A DNA stretch of 64,000 nucleotides from NCBI GenBank assembly GCA_016706225.1, contig JADJKB010000025.1, positions 434,001 through 498,000 on the forward strand, written 5' to 3'. This stretch comes from Myxococcales bacterium. GTDB lineage: Bacteria > Myxococcota_A > Polyangia > Polyangiales > Polyangiaceae. Numbering within the stretch: the first letter of the stretch is position 1; every line of letters begins with the position of its first letter. The notes under the pieces are model-generated. The model worked only from the letters and a program-made list of their open reading frames with translations. It was not told the origin of the DNA and made no database searches. The position numbers and the translations under genes are program-made. Of this stretch, positions 1-12,457 are shown piece by piece.

Positions 1-71
1 ATGGGCGAGGTAACTGCGAAGTGGAACGTGTCAGCCTCATGGGCGGGCAAGCGGAATCGAACGGCACCCCT

Positions 72-1721
72 TCAGTACGGGTTGTCGCCGGAGACCTTGC
101 TAGACCCGAGGTCTTCCAGTGCTTCTTTTACCGTCACGAGTCCGTTGTCTCGTAGGTACTGCTGGTAGCCCGCCCTGCGCGCGGCAATTTCCGCGAGCGA
201 AAGCTTTGGCTCCGCTGCCACCGCGTCAGCTCCCCCGGAGTGCGCCGGCTTCACGAACGGCTTCGTCATCGCGGGTCGTGATTCCGCAGGTTGCACCGTC
301 GTGCTTCCAGTTTCGTTGAATTCGAACTCGCTGGGCGGGACGCTGATGAGCGCCAAGGCGGGACGCACGGGTCGCAGTGATGGGCTTATCTCCGAATCAG
401 GAATGGACACACCCAATTGCGCCGGCGTGAGCCATCCCTGAGTGTAGTGCGACGAGACCCGGGCTACCTTGGCACGGACTTCGGGTACCACTAGCAGTAC
501 AGAGGCGACGGTCGCCGCGATCATGCCCAGGCCCGCAAACGCCGGCCCCCAGCGCCGCTCCCCCGGTATGCGCAAAGCACCCCGCGCATAGTCGGACGCC
601 TCTGATTCGTCCGGCACGCCCAGCTCGACTTCTGGGTCGAGCGGGAGGACCGGAACAGGCGCGGCCGAGCCCAGCTCCGGTGCCATGGGCAGCAGCGATG
701 CGTCCGGGTTTTCGAGTGCGCTACCGATCGCCGGCGCGTCCCCTGTTGCCCAGTTTCGCAGCGCGCCAGCCAGTGCGCCCGCCGTGGCGTAGCGTTGTTG
801 GGGGTCCTTGTTCAAACAACGGGCCACCACGCCCGACAGCCCCGGCCCAACGGCGTTGGCGGCCGCGGATAGCGGCGCGGGCTCCGCGCACAGCACTTGC
901 GCACAGACCTCAGCCAACGTGTTGCCGTCGAACGGCATGCGACCGCCGACGAGCTCGAACAACACCACGCCGAGGCTCCAGATGTCCGCGCGTCGATCCA
1001 CCAGGTGTGGCGTGCGCATTTGTTCGGGAGCCATGTACCAGGGAGAACCAAGACTTTCGCCGGGGTTCGTGAGCCGGCGCTGTCCGCGGTTGAGATGAAT
1101 GTGCTTCGATATGCCGAAGTCAATCAGCTTCAACACGCGATCGCCGCGCGCAGGCTCGGCCAGGAATAGGTTCTCCGGCTTGACGTCTCGATGCACGATG
1201 CCGATTTCGTGACATTCCTCCAGCGCGGTGCAGGCCTGGATAATCCACTCTACGGCTTCGGCTTCCGGCAACGTCCCGCCACGGGCTTCGAGCTCATCGG
1301 CCAAGGTGTGCCCGACGAGGTGCTCCATCGCAAGATACGGCACACCGTCTTCGAGCCGCCCCGCGTCGTAGATTCGCGCGAAGTGGTTGCCGCGTAACTG
1401 GGCGGCTAGGCGTGCCTCCACCAGCAAACGTTCGACGGCCTCTTCGTTTCCGGCCAGGTCCGGCCGTACGAACTTCAGGATGACCAGTTCGTCCAACACC
1501 AAGTGGGTTGCCAGGCAGACCAGGCCCATTCCACCTGCGTCGAGTGCTCGCTCGATGCGATACTTGTCGACGACGATTCGACCGGGCTGGAGTCCGGCTC
1601 GGGTGGCAAGGTCCTCAGCGCACTGCGTGCCGGAGTCCGGGGACGATTCTGAGCGACCCGCGCCGCTCAGAACCGTCGGCTCGAACGTCATCGGACCACT
1701 GGAGTGTGGAGCAAGAGTCAT
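72..1721 (-). CDS. Transmembrane Hanks-type Ser/Thr protein kinase
   Basis: This protein of about 549 residues phosphorylates Ser/Thr on partner proteins and is probably anchored in the inner membrane with a cytoplasmic kinase domain. The kinase domain spans roughly residues 50-325. It has a Gly-rich loop (DAGGMG), an ATP-binding Lys near 83, the catalytic HRDVKPEN at about 177-184, DFG at about 201-203 and an APEQ motif. A hydrophobic segment follows at about 393-413, then a short extracytoplasmic tail with no recognisable sensor domain. The open frame runs 140 codons further upstream, but that part is Arg/Pro-rich with no domain, so the ATG at 1721 (or 1691) is the likely start. Its neighbour is transcribed in the same direction across a 416-nt gap, so it is probably a single-gene unit. 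Confidence 0.85.
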   Translation of the reverse strand: MTLAPHSSGPMTFEPTVLSGAGRSESSPDSGTQCAEDLATRAGLQPGRIVVDKYRIERALDAGGMGLVCLATHLVLDELVILKFVRPDLAGNEEAVERLLVEARLAAQLRGNHFARIYDAGRLEDGVPYLAMEHLVGHTLADELEARGGTLPEAEAVEWIIQACTALEECHEIGIVHRDVKPENLFLAEPARGDRVLKLIDFGISKHIHLNRGQRRLTNPGESLGSPWYMAPEQMRTPHLVDRRADIWSLGVVLFELVGGRMPFDGNTLAEVCAQVLCAEPAPLSAAANAVGPGLSGVVARCLNKDPQQRYATAGALAGALRNWATGDAPAIGSALENPDASLLPMAPELGSAAPVPVLPLDPEVELGVPDESEASDYARGALRIPGERRWGPAFAGLGMIAATVASVLLVVPEVRAKVARVSSHYTQGWLTPAQLGVSIPDSEISPSLRPVRPALALISVPPSEFEFNETGSTTVQPAESRPAMTKPFVKPAHSGGADAVAAEPKLSLAEIAARRAGYQQYLRDNGLVTVKEALEDLGSSKVSGDNPY

Positions 1722-2137
1722 GACGCACACCAAGCAATCCACGCGCCAAGGGGCGTCACCGCAGACAAACACGACGGGACGAAATCGCGTGGGGACAATT
1801 CGCCCCAGGTGGGGCGATCTAGTCGCCGCTGCGCCTGCCCCGCCTTCGGTGATGCGGACGAGTGCAAGACGGCTCCCGCCTGGTACAAATAGCACCGCTC
1901 TCGCCAAAGGCCGCACAACGGCTCGGCGGCAGCCGAGCCGATCGATACCACCGGCAATCTCGCGACCGTTGTGGACTACTACCGCAGCCGCTGGCGCCCT
2001 ACCACTTGGCAGGGCGGCGCCAGCCATCTGCCGACCGGCCACGCCATGCGCTTCGCTCAGACGCCGACGCGCCCAGCGCAGACCGCGTCGAGTCGAGGTC
2101 CATCGTGCCCTAGTTAGGTGCTCATCGGCGCACCGCC
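1722..2137. other. Intergenic gap, no gene recognised
   Basis: This 416-nt stretch lies between the kinase start and the hrpB stop. Open frames cross it on both strands, but none shows a domain, a credible start with ribosome binding site, or natural-looking composition. It presumably holds the kinase promoter. I could not pick out a convincing -35/-10 pair, hairpin or repeat. Confidence 0.5.
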
Positions 2138-4694
2138 TCACTTGAGCGGGCGTCGCGGTTTCGGCTCCGGTGGCGTCGCACTCTGTCCGTCTTCGGGCCA
2201 GCCGTGACGCGGATACCGGCGCATGAGCTCCTTTCGGATCTGCGGGTAGTGGCGCTGCCAGAAGCCGGCGAGATCCGTCGTCACCTGCACGGCGCGCTGG
2301 TTCGGTGCCAACAGGTGCAAGGTCAGCGGCACACGGCCGCGGCAGATGCTGGGGCCGAGATCGGAGCCGAAAAAATCCTGCAGGCGCGACTCGATCCAGG
2401 GGGGCCTGCCCGGTTCGTAGTGGACCTCGAGGCTGCGGCCGCCGCGCAGCTTGATCCGCACGGGCAGCTCGGCCTCGAGCAAGCGGCGCTGTTCCGGCGG
2501 CAGCCCGTCGAGCAGAAGCTCAGCGATGGGTCGCTCGCGCAGCTCCGCGAGGCTGGTCGCACCCTGGCAGGCACGCTCGACGGCAGCACCCGCCGCGTCG
2601 GGTCCAAGCTCGGGCAGACCTGCCTCCGGTAGCTCCCGGCGGGCGATCTCGATGCGGCAGAGCAGCGAGGTCAGGCCGCCCTCCGTCGCGAGGATCGAGG
2701 TGGAGCCCGACACGGCCCGCGCGAGCACGCGCGACGCTTCCGGGGATGGGCGCGCCGCGGTGCGCGACTCGTCGAGCACGATGTTGCCGAAGCTCATGCG
2801 CTCGACGCGCTCGACGCGCTCGGCGTGGTCGTTCCATGCCAACTCGTCGCTCTCGGAGACGGCGTCAGTGCCCAGCTCGAGCAGCCAATTCACGTCGACC
2901 GCGCTGGCCAGTCGCACGACGTTGCCGCCCTTGCCCGGGCGCTCTTCCACGTCGACGGCGAGGAGCAGCTCGGCGTCGTGCACGACGCTGTCGGGAGAGA
3001 GTCTTGCGCCGCCGCCTCGAGCAAAAGCCACGTCTGCGGAGCCGGGGCGAGCGCGTCGCGCAACACGATCGGGGAATCCGGACAATAGCGCACGCCGCAG
3101 CAGGCGTTCTTCTTCATCCAGGCTGTCCGGCTCGGAGCGGTGGTCTTTGAGCTGCCGCACGAGCTCGCCGCGGGCGCGATCGACCGCCCGCACGGCCCGC
3201 ACGTCGAGCCCCATGCGGGCAAGGGCCTGCGCATCGAAGCGCGCGTCTCGCGCCTCGTCGAAGCGATCCATCAGTTCGATCACGTCGGAGTCGCCGCGCG
3301 CGCCATCGAGTGAGCGACGGTCGCCAAAGCCGGTGCGCGCCGCGCGGCGAATGTCCCTCTCGGAGAGCAGCGCGACGGCGAGGGCTCCGCGCCCCGATCC
3401 CGCGGGCCTCGGCCTCAGCGAGCACGCGGCCGAGTCGCGGGTGGAGGGGGCACGCCAGCACGCGCCGCCCGATCGGGGTGATGTGTCCCGCATCGACGGC
3501 GCCGAGGGCAAGCAGCAACTCCTGAGCGGACGCGCGGGCCGCACTCGGGGGCGGCTCGAGCCAGTCGAGGGCGTCGAACCCTGCGAGTCCCGCACCGTAC
3601 AACGTGAGGAGCGCCTCGGAGAGGTCGGCGCGTTTGATCTCCGGCGCGTCGTGCTCCGGGCGTGTCTCGAAGTCACCTCGGGTGTACAAACGGAAGACGT
3701 GGCCGGGTCGTGTGCGCCCTGCGCGCCCTGCGCGCTGGGTGGCTGACGCACGGCTCACGCGGGCGGTCTCGAGTCGAGGCAGCCCGCTGAACGGGGAGTG
3801 TGTGGCAACGCGGGCCAGGCCGGAGTCGAGCACTGCCGTGACCCCGTCGATGGTCACGCTGGTCTCGGCGACGTTGGTCGAGAGGATCACCTTGCGGCGC
3901 GCGGCCGGCTCCACGGCCCGCGCCTGTTCGTCGATCGTCTGGTCTCCGTGCAGCGGCAAGACCAGCAGGTTTTCCTGGGTCGCGAGCTCCCGCAGCGCCT
4001 CTTCGCTGCGCCTGATCTCGCCCGCACCGGGCAAGAACACCAGGACATCACCGCTGTCGGCTTCGCTGAGAGCCCGACGCACGCCGCTCACGACTTGTTT
4101 CTCCAGGGGTCGATCGTCCGGGCGGTCGAGGTGTGAGAGCGTGAGCGGGAACGCGCGCCCTGGACTGTCCAGCACGGGACAGCCGCCCAGGAACTGTGAG
4201 ACCGCGGTGGCGTCGAGCGTGGCGCTCATGACGACGAGTGAGAGATCGGGTCGGCGGCTCTGCTTGAGCTTCCAGAGCAAGGCCAGGGTCAAATCGGTGG
4301 CCAGGCTGCGCTCGTGGAATTCGTCCACGATCACGGCGCCGACGCCGCGGAGCTCGGGCTCAGCGAGCAGACGCCGGAGCAGCACACCTTCGGTGACGTA
4401 GCGGATGCGCGTGTCGGGGCCGGCGACATTTTCGTAGCGCACGGAATAACCAATGCGCTGCCCGACCCGCTCCCCGCGCTCCGCCGCGACGTGACGCGCC
4501 ACGAGGCGCGCGGCCAGTCGTCGTGGTTCGCTGACCAAGATCTCCTTGTCGCCCACCAGGCCTGCGTCGAACACCGCGCTGGGAACGCGTGTGGTCTTGC
4601 CGGCTCCAGGCTCGGCCGAGAGCACGACGACGCCGTGCTCAGCGAGGCAGCGGGTGAGCTCGGGCAAGAGCGGGTCGATGGGCAGAGCGCGCAC
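2138..4694 (-). pseudogene. hrpB: ATP-dependent RNA helicase HrpB, frameshifted
   Basis: This is a DEAH-box helicase of the HrpB family. With one frame correction it gives about 850 residues, the usual family length. The N-terminal frame (4694 down to about 3390) carries Walker A (GAGKTT), DEFH, SATLD and QRAGRAGR, the SF2 helicase motifs I, II, III and VI. The C-terminal frame (about 3389 to 2138) carries the HrpB C-terminal region. The shift lies near 3389-3397, in a run of G and C. Removing one base joins the frames as ...EARGIGAGALAVALLSERD, which fits the family. Both halves look conserved right up to the break, so a sequencing or assembly indel is as likely as a true pseudogene. The start at 4694 precedes the Walker motif by about 30 residues, as expected. 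Confidence 0.8.
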
Positions 4695-4866
4695 GGCGCA
4701 GGCTTGATATCCCCATTGTGGCCCCGCCGCGAGCCCGGCCGCGCTGTGTGCTAGCCCGCGCCCGCCTGTCTCGCCGCTAGTTCCGTTGGGTTTTCGGCGC
4801 TCATGACGATCGCGTCCTGCTCATCGCAAGACTGCCCAAGTCGAGTCCGGTATCTTCCTCCGTGCC

Positions 4867-5526
4867 ATGTCCGCCCGCCGCGCCGCCCTGTTCGACATGG
4901 ATCGAACGCTGATCCGACGCGACAGCGCGAGCCTGTACGTGCGTTATCAACGCGACCAGGGGGAGGTCGGTCTCGGATACTCACTCCGGGTCGGCTGGTG
5001 GTTGTTCAAATACACGCTCGGGGTGATCGACGCGGAGAAGGTCGCCGGGCGTGCCCTCGCGTCCTATCGCGGCAAGTCCGAGGCCTGGATGCTGGAGCGT
5101 TGCCAGAACTGGTTCGGCGACTACGTGCTGCCCCACGTCACGGCTGGCGGTCGTGAGGCCGTCGAACGCCATCGCGCTGAGGGGGATCTGCTGGCCATCG
5201 TCACCGGAGCAACCCGCTACGCCGCCGCGCCGCTGGCGCGGGAGCTCGGCATCGATCACGTCGTGTGCACCGAGCTCGAGCTCGACGACAGCGGCTGTTT
5301 CACCGGCCGGCTGCAGGCCCCGATGTGCTACGGGCGAGGGAAGATCACCCGCACCGAGCGGCTCGCCGATGCACATGGCTTCTCGCTCCACGAAGCCTCG
5401 TTCTACACGGACAGCATCACCGACCGGCCGCTGCTCGAAAAGGTCGCGGTCCCCATCGTGGTGAACCCGGACGGACGCCTGCGCCGCCTGGCTCAGCAGC
5501 GCAACTGGCGCATCGAGCGCTGGTAG
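4867..5526 (+). CDS. HAD-superfamily hydrolase, subfamily IB (SerB-like phosphatase)
   Basis: This 219-residue protein is a haloacid dehalogenase-fold phosphatase. Motif I is FDMDRTL near residue 10 (DxDxT/L type, with the nucleophilic Asp first), motif II is IVTGAT near 115, and a C-terminal motif with paired acidic residues lies in YTDSITDRP near 178. The helical cap between motifs I and II and the total length match HAD-IB enzymes related to phosphoserine phosphatase and to lysophosphatidic/phosphatidyl phosphatases. The substrate cannot be read from sequence. It stands between a divergent helicase and a convergent cyclase gene and so is probably monocistronic. The ATG at 4867 is the first plausible start. 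Confidence 0.8.
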   Translation: MSARRAALFDMDRTLIRRDSASLYVRYQRDQGEVGLGYSLRVGWWLFKYTLGVIDAEKVAGRALASYRGKSEAWMLERCQNWFGDYVLPHVTAGGREAVERHRAEGDLLAIVTGATRYAAAPLARELGIDHVVCTELELDDSGCFTGRLQAPMCYGRGKITRTERLADAHGFSLHEASFYTDSITDRPLLEKVAVPIVVNPDGRLRRLAQQRNWRIERW

Positions 5527-5543
5527 GCGCCGCGCGTGCCAGA

Positions 5544-7358
5544 TCATTTGCCGTCGTCGATCAGAATGCGAGCTGCGATCAGCGGGTCACGCAGTCCCTT
5601 GAGCTCCGCGGAGAATTGCTCGCGCCGGAGCGCAGGAGCCAGCCAGCTGTTCATGGCGGCCTTCTCCGCCAGCTCGTCCGCCATGACCAGCTCCCCACCG
5701 TCCGCCGCGCCCTGCAGCCGAGCGGCCACGTTGACGGTCTGGCCGAAGTAGTCGAGTACGCCGTTGGCGGTGACCACGTAGCAGGGGCCGGCGTGCACGC
5801 CGATCTTGAGTCGAACACCGACGGCGTCCGGCTCGCTCTGGCGAAAGGCGCCGAATTCACGGTGCATCGCCTGAGCGGCGCCCACCGCGTCTTCTTCCCG
5901 AACGAACGCGGCCATCACCGCATCCCCGATGGTCTTCACCAGTACGCCGCTGTGCTCGCTGAGCAGTCGGTTCAAGAGCTCGAAGTGTGATTGCACGACC
6001 TTGAACGCGCGGGCATCCCCCACCTCGGTGTAGAGCGCCGTCGAGCCGGTCAGATCGCTGAACAAGAGCGCGACTCGCGAGATGCGCAGCGTCAGCCCCG
6101 GGCGCAAGACCTCGCGGGCGAACTGGCGCCGGAACTCGGGCATCATGCTGACGTGGTGTGCGGTGGCGGCCGCCTGTTTGAAGTCCACCCGTTCGAGCTT
6201 CACGTGGCGTTCACGGGTGTCGTCTTGCTGGACTGTGATGCTCGCGCCCGGCTGGATGTCCGCCTGTGCGGGCTCCAGCGTTTCGCCGACGGATTTGGCG
6301 ACCAAGCTCGACGCCCCGTCGGGGCCGACGCGCAAGATCGAAGCGGGGCCGCCGCGCACGAACAGGCGGTAACGGCCCGCCTTGCTCGGGGCCCACAGCT
6401 CGACGCTGCCGCCCGCCGGCAGGATGGTCTGTGCGAGCACGTGGGGTGTGCGCGCCGGTCCGCCGATGCAGTACGGTCCCTCATCGACAACACGGATGGC
6501 CTCCGTCGGTCGGAAGGTAGCCTCCACGGCCTGATCCAGATCCAGATCGAAGGAGATGTCACATAGCTGGCAGTGGGCGTGGGCGCCGAGCTCCGTCATC
6601 GATCGCATGCGCTCCGAAGCTGTGCGACAGCTCGGGCACACCAGATCCCAGCTCAGCTCCAGCAAGCCCGCGCCGACCCCGTGCAGACAGGCGCCGAGCA
6701 CGACCTCGCGCCGCTCTCCCCAGGCGTCGGCCAGCTCGAAGGGGCGGATGCGGTCCACCGCCACGTCCGAAGCTTTGCCAACCAGCTCGATCAGCTGTTG
6801 ACCCGCGCTCCGTTCCTCCGTCGGAAGCGACTCGAGGTAGGACTTGGCGATGCGCTCGAGGGTGTCGTGGCCCACGGCGCCTCGGCCGGCATCCAGGCTT
6901 CGCCCGCTCCTGTCGCTGAGCTCCTGATCCATCTGCTCGACTTGCGCTGCGATGCGCCCGACCACGCGCGACATCTGGAGCCTGAGCACCGGTGAGATGA
7001 ACCCGTACTTGGGCACGGCCGAGACGCGCACCGTCACCTGGGTTCCACCCTCGGGACCCGGCGCGAGCTCGAACACGTTGCTCAGCCGCGTCACCAAACC
7101 TCGCCGCACGTCCCGCCTCACGCTGAAGCGTTTTGGCTCCACCCACTCGAACGGCCACTCCTCGTACTCGAGCGGGAAGCCGCCCGACACGGTGCTCACG
7201 ACGTGTCGCGAGGCGCTGTCGCTGTCGTTGGGCGTGATGCTGAGGCGCCCGAGGCCAACGGCGCGGTTCAGCCGTTCGGTGTCCGTGATCAGCGGCCACA
7301 AGAGTGCGGCGTCGGCCTTGCAGACCACCACCCGCTCGACGACCACCTCATTCGCCAT
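5544..7358 (-). CDS. SRPBCC - zinc knuckle - class III nucleotide cyclase fusion
   Basis: This 604-residue multidomain protein is probably a soluble signalling enzyme making cAMP or cGMP. Residues 5-150 resemble an SRPBCC/polyketide-cyclase lipid-binding fold. A middle region has two CxxC pairs (near 241/244 and 263/266), like a zinc ribbon, followed by a beta-rich stretch. The C-terminal 180 residues form a class III adenylyl/guanylyl cyclase domain. It has the first metal Asp in FSDLTGS (about 435), the second Asp in TIGDAVMA (about 479) and the NVAARL transition-state residues (about 543-548). The frame opens with TTG at 7361, but the ATG at 7358 is the better start. No membrane segment is seen. 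The cyclase assignment is firm; the ligand of the N-terminal domain is unknown. Confidence 0.85.
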   Translation of the reverse strand: MANEVVVERVVVCKADAALLWPLITDTERLNRAVGLGRLSITPNDSDSASRHVVSTVSGGFPLEYEEWPFEWVEPKRFSVRRDVRRGLVTRLSNVFELAPGPEGGTQVTVRVSAVPKYGFISPVLRLQMSRVVGRIAAQVEQMDQELSDRSGRSLDAGRGAVGHDTLERIAKSYLESLPTEERSAGQQLIELVGKASDVAVDRIRPFELADAWGERREVVLGACLHGVGAGLLELSWDLVCPSCRTASERMRSMTELGAHAHCQLCDISFDLDLDQAVEATFRPTEAIRVVDEGPYCIGGPARTPHVLAQTILPAGGSVELWAPSKAGRYRLFVRGGPASILRVGPDGASSLVAKSVGETLEPAQADIQPGASITVQQDDTRERHVKLERVDFKQAAATAHHVSMMPEFRRQFAREVLRPGLTLRISRVALLFSDLTGSTALYTEVGDARAFKVVQSHFELLNRLLSEHSGVLVKTIGDAVMAAFVREEDAVGAAQAMHREFGAFRQSEPDAVGVRLKIGVHAGPCYVVTANGVLDYFGQTVNVAARLQGAADGGELVMADELAEKAAMNSWLAPALRREQFSAELKGLRDPLIAARILIDDGK

Positions 7359-7391
7359 CAACCCGAGTCATAGTGCGATCTGGATGCGCCG

Positions 7392-8105
7392 TCAGCCTTT
7401 GACCCGAATCGCCCAGGTGAGCTTGATGATGCTCTTCAGCACATTGGGCACACGCTTCGCCAAATTGATGGAAGGCGGGCGCTTCTCCATCACCCGCACC
7501 GGGATCTCGAGCACCCGAAAGTCCTGGCGATAGGCTCGAATCACCAGCTCGCTCGCGAAGACGTCTTTTTCGACCAGGCAGGCGCGGACCAGCGGCAACA
7601 GTGTCGCGCGCCGGAAGGCCTTGAGCCCGTGAGTGTCGGTGCCCTTGAACCCGAGCAGCACGCGCAAGAGCCCGGTGTAGAACACACTGGCTGCGTGTCT
7701 CAAGAGCGGGCGTTCGTCCTCGGCTCCGCCGATCAGCTTCGAACCGATGACCATGTCGGCCCGACCGGAGTCGAGCAGCTCGATGGCGCGGCGGTGAAAG
7801 TCGGTGTCGCACAGATCAATCTCGTCACACAGGACCAGCTCGCCGCGGGCTTCCAAGATCCCAGCGCGGAGCGCCTTGCCGTAGTTGGGTTCGCCGGCCG
7901 AGATGAAGCGGACCTCGGGGTACTTGCCACACAGCTCCCGCGCGAGCTCGACCGTGCGGTCGCGCGAGCCGTTCTCCGCCAGGATGATCTCGTACTTCCA
8001 GCCGTAGGGGCCGAGCCGCTCGCGCAGGTCGACGACCGCGGAGTGCAGGATGCCCTCCTCGTTGTAGATCGGGATGACGATGGAGATGCGGGGTGCGTCA
8101 GTCAT
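7392..8105 (-). CDS. GT2-family glycosyltransferase (dolichyl-phosphate sugar synthase-like)
   Basis: This 237-residue protein starts with the GT-A signature ISIVIPIYNEE and has an acidic metal-binding stretch (LCDEIDLCD) near residue 95, as in family 2 glycosyltransferases that charge polyprenyl phosphate or extend surface polysaccharide. It lacks the C-terminal membrane helices of many DPM1 relatives. Its ATG overlaps the TGA of the upstream FAD oxidoreductase gene (ATGA), so the two are translationally coupled and probably act in one surface-glycan step. An upstream extension of the frame lies inside the FAD gene and is rejected. Donor and acceptor are not predictable. Confidence 0.82.
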   Translation of the reverse strand: MTDAPRISIVIPIYNEEGILHSAVVDLRERLGPYGWKYEIILAENGSRDRTVELARELCGKYPEVRFISAGEPNYGKALRAGILEARGELVLCDEIDLCDTDFHRRAIELLDSGRADMVIGSKLIGGAEDERPLLRHAASVFYTGLLRVLLGFKGTDTHGLKAFRRATLLPLVRACLVEKDVFASELVIRAYRQDFRVLEIPVRVMEKRPPSINLAKRVPNVLKSIIKLTWAIRVKG

Positions 8106-9418
8106 CCGATCAGCTCCCGGGCTCGTGTTGCGGCGTCTTGACCGAAGAGCAGAGCGTCTTCCATCGAAGAGTAGTTCCAGTCTCCGTAGCGGCCGGCCAG
8201 CACGATGTTCTGTTCGGCGAGGAACGGCTTGACCACGGCGAGAGCGTCGAAATACGCATGATCGAAGATGACGTATGCGTAGTCGATCTTCCGCACGCGC
8301 GCGAAAGCGATCGCCTCGGGGCCTCTGATCAGCCCCATTTCCGTCAGGCCTTGCGCGACGCGAGGCAAGAGCTTCGTGAGGTCCGGGGCTTCGCGGTCCG
8401 CTAGCTCGACGTACAGACACGATTTTCCGTCGGGCGCCATGGCCGGGGAAAAATGCGAGTAGCAGCCAACCCGATAGAAGGGATACTCGGCCTCCGGGAC
8501 GTACACCCAGTGGTAGGGTTTGCCGCACGGCGCATCGAGGGCAACGTCGAGGTAATAGAGCGGGTTTGCCCGGAGCTTCTGGGCCGCCGCCCGGATGGCC
8601 GCTGGTGCGTCGGACAGCAGCGAGACCAGCGCGGGTAGGGGGGCCGTGCTGACCAAGGCGTCGTAGGTCACCTGCTCGCCGTCGGCGAAGGTCAGGCGGC
8701 GCTCGGCGCAGTCGATGCGCTCCGGCGAGCGTCCGAGCTCGAGCTTCGGGAGCTCCCGCGCCATGGCCTTCGGAAGCTCGCCGATGCCGAGTCGCGGGTA
8801 GACGAAGCTCTGGTTGTACCCGAGCTCTCGCCCACTCACACCGACTGCTCCGGCGATCACGTCTTCGAGCTTGGGAAGTGGGACGAAGCGCTGGCACCAG
8901 GCGGCGGTGATCTCGCTCGGGTGTACACCCCAGAGCCGCGAGTTGTACGGGAGCATGAAGTGGCGGCTGATGCCCGCGCCGAAGTGGATCTGGCAGAACT
9001 CTTCGAAGTTCTTCGGCTCCGGTTTGTCCGTGGCGAAGTGCGCCTGCACGAAGCCCATCACACACTCGTAGGCGACGTCCGACGGCAAGCCGAAGGTGTT
9101 GGCTTGAAATGGATACCGCGTGTAGACGCCGTTCGACCAAATCACGCTGCTGCGCTGTACTGTCGTGTGATCGTCGCCGATCCAGCCGAGCACGCGCGGG
9201 CGCAAGGCAGCGTTCCGAAGGTGCAAGAGGTGGCCGGTGCGATCGAAGCGGTAACCGCCCTCTTCGAGGGTAATGGCGTGACCGCCGGCGTGGCCCAGCT
9301 TCTCGAAGATGCGGTGAGCGACGCCCGCCTCCTGCAGCTGGAGGGCGGCGCTCATACCCGTGAGCCCGGCGCCCAATATGGCGACCGGCACGTGGGATTT
9401 TCGCTCGTCGGCGGACAT
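8102..9418 (-). CDS. FAD-dependent amine-oxidoreductase-fold protein (protoporphyrinogen oxidase/UDP-galactopyranose mutase-like)
   Basis: This 438-residue protein has an N-terminal Rossmann dinucleotide loop (VAILGAGLTGMSAA), a second FAD-contact motif (GGHAIT) near residue 45 and a C-terminal FAD segment (VLAGRYGDWNYSSMEDAL), the architecture of flavin-containing amine oxidoreductases. A conserved GYRFDRTGHLLH segment is typical of relatives found in polysaccharide clusters, including UDP-galactopyranose mutase-like proteins. It is coupled by a 4-nt overlap to the downstream GT2 gene. That supports a role in modifying a sugar nucleotide or lipid-linked sugar, but this is inference. The frame begins with TTG at 9430; the ATG at 9418 is preferred. 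Confidence 0.8.
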   Translation of the reverse strand: MSADERKSHVPVAILGAGLTGMSAALQLQEAGVAHRIFEKLGHAGGHAITLEEGGYRFDRTGHLLHLRNAALRPRVLGWIGDDHTTVQRSSVIWSNGVYTRYPFQANTFGLPSDVAYECVMGFVQAHFATDKPEPKNFEEFCQIHFGAGISRHFMLPYNSRLWGVHPSEITAAWCQRFVPLPKLEDVIAGAVGVSGRELGYNQSFVYPRLGIGELPKAMARELPKLELGRSPERIDCAERRLTFADGEQVTYDALVSTAPLPALVSLLSDAPAAIRAAAQKLRANPLYYLDVALDAPCGKPYHWVYVPEAEYPFYRVGCYSHFSPAMAPDGKSCLYVELADREAPDLTKLLPRVAQGLTEMGLIRGPEAIAFARVRKIDYAYVIFDHAYFDALAVVKPFLAEQNIVLAGRYGDWNYSSMEDALLFGQDAATRARELIG

Positions 9419-9582
9419 GGCGCGCGGCAAGCTAGACCAAGCTTCCGCGGCTGGCGAGCCTTCTGGCGGCGGTGCGGCGGATGCCCCGCCGGACGACGCT
9501 GGTGACGCAGCGACCGACTGACGACGCCTGGCGAGGCGCGGTTGCTCGCGTCACCCGCGGTGGCCGTTGGTGGAAGGTCGGC

Positions 9583-12313
<2,731 letters not shown>

Positions 12314-12457
12314 GAGCGGGCGTCTACCTCACCGGTGCGCGGGCCGCGACGCCTGGTTCCGGCGCGATTCCGGGGTCAGGTCCGGCGGCCGGCTCGCGCC
12401 AAATTGCCGGGTCCTGGCGCCCTGGGAATGGGCCAGCTAATCTTCTGCCTCGGTTCG

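Noticed and set aside
1722..2141. 140-codon upstream extension of the first kinase
   Set aside because: Arg/Ala-rich with no domain; the kinase fold and a normal start are at 1721.
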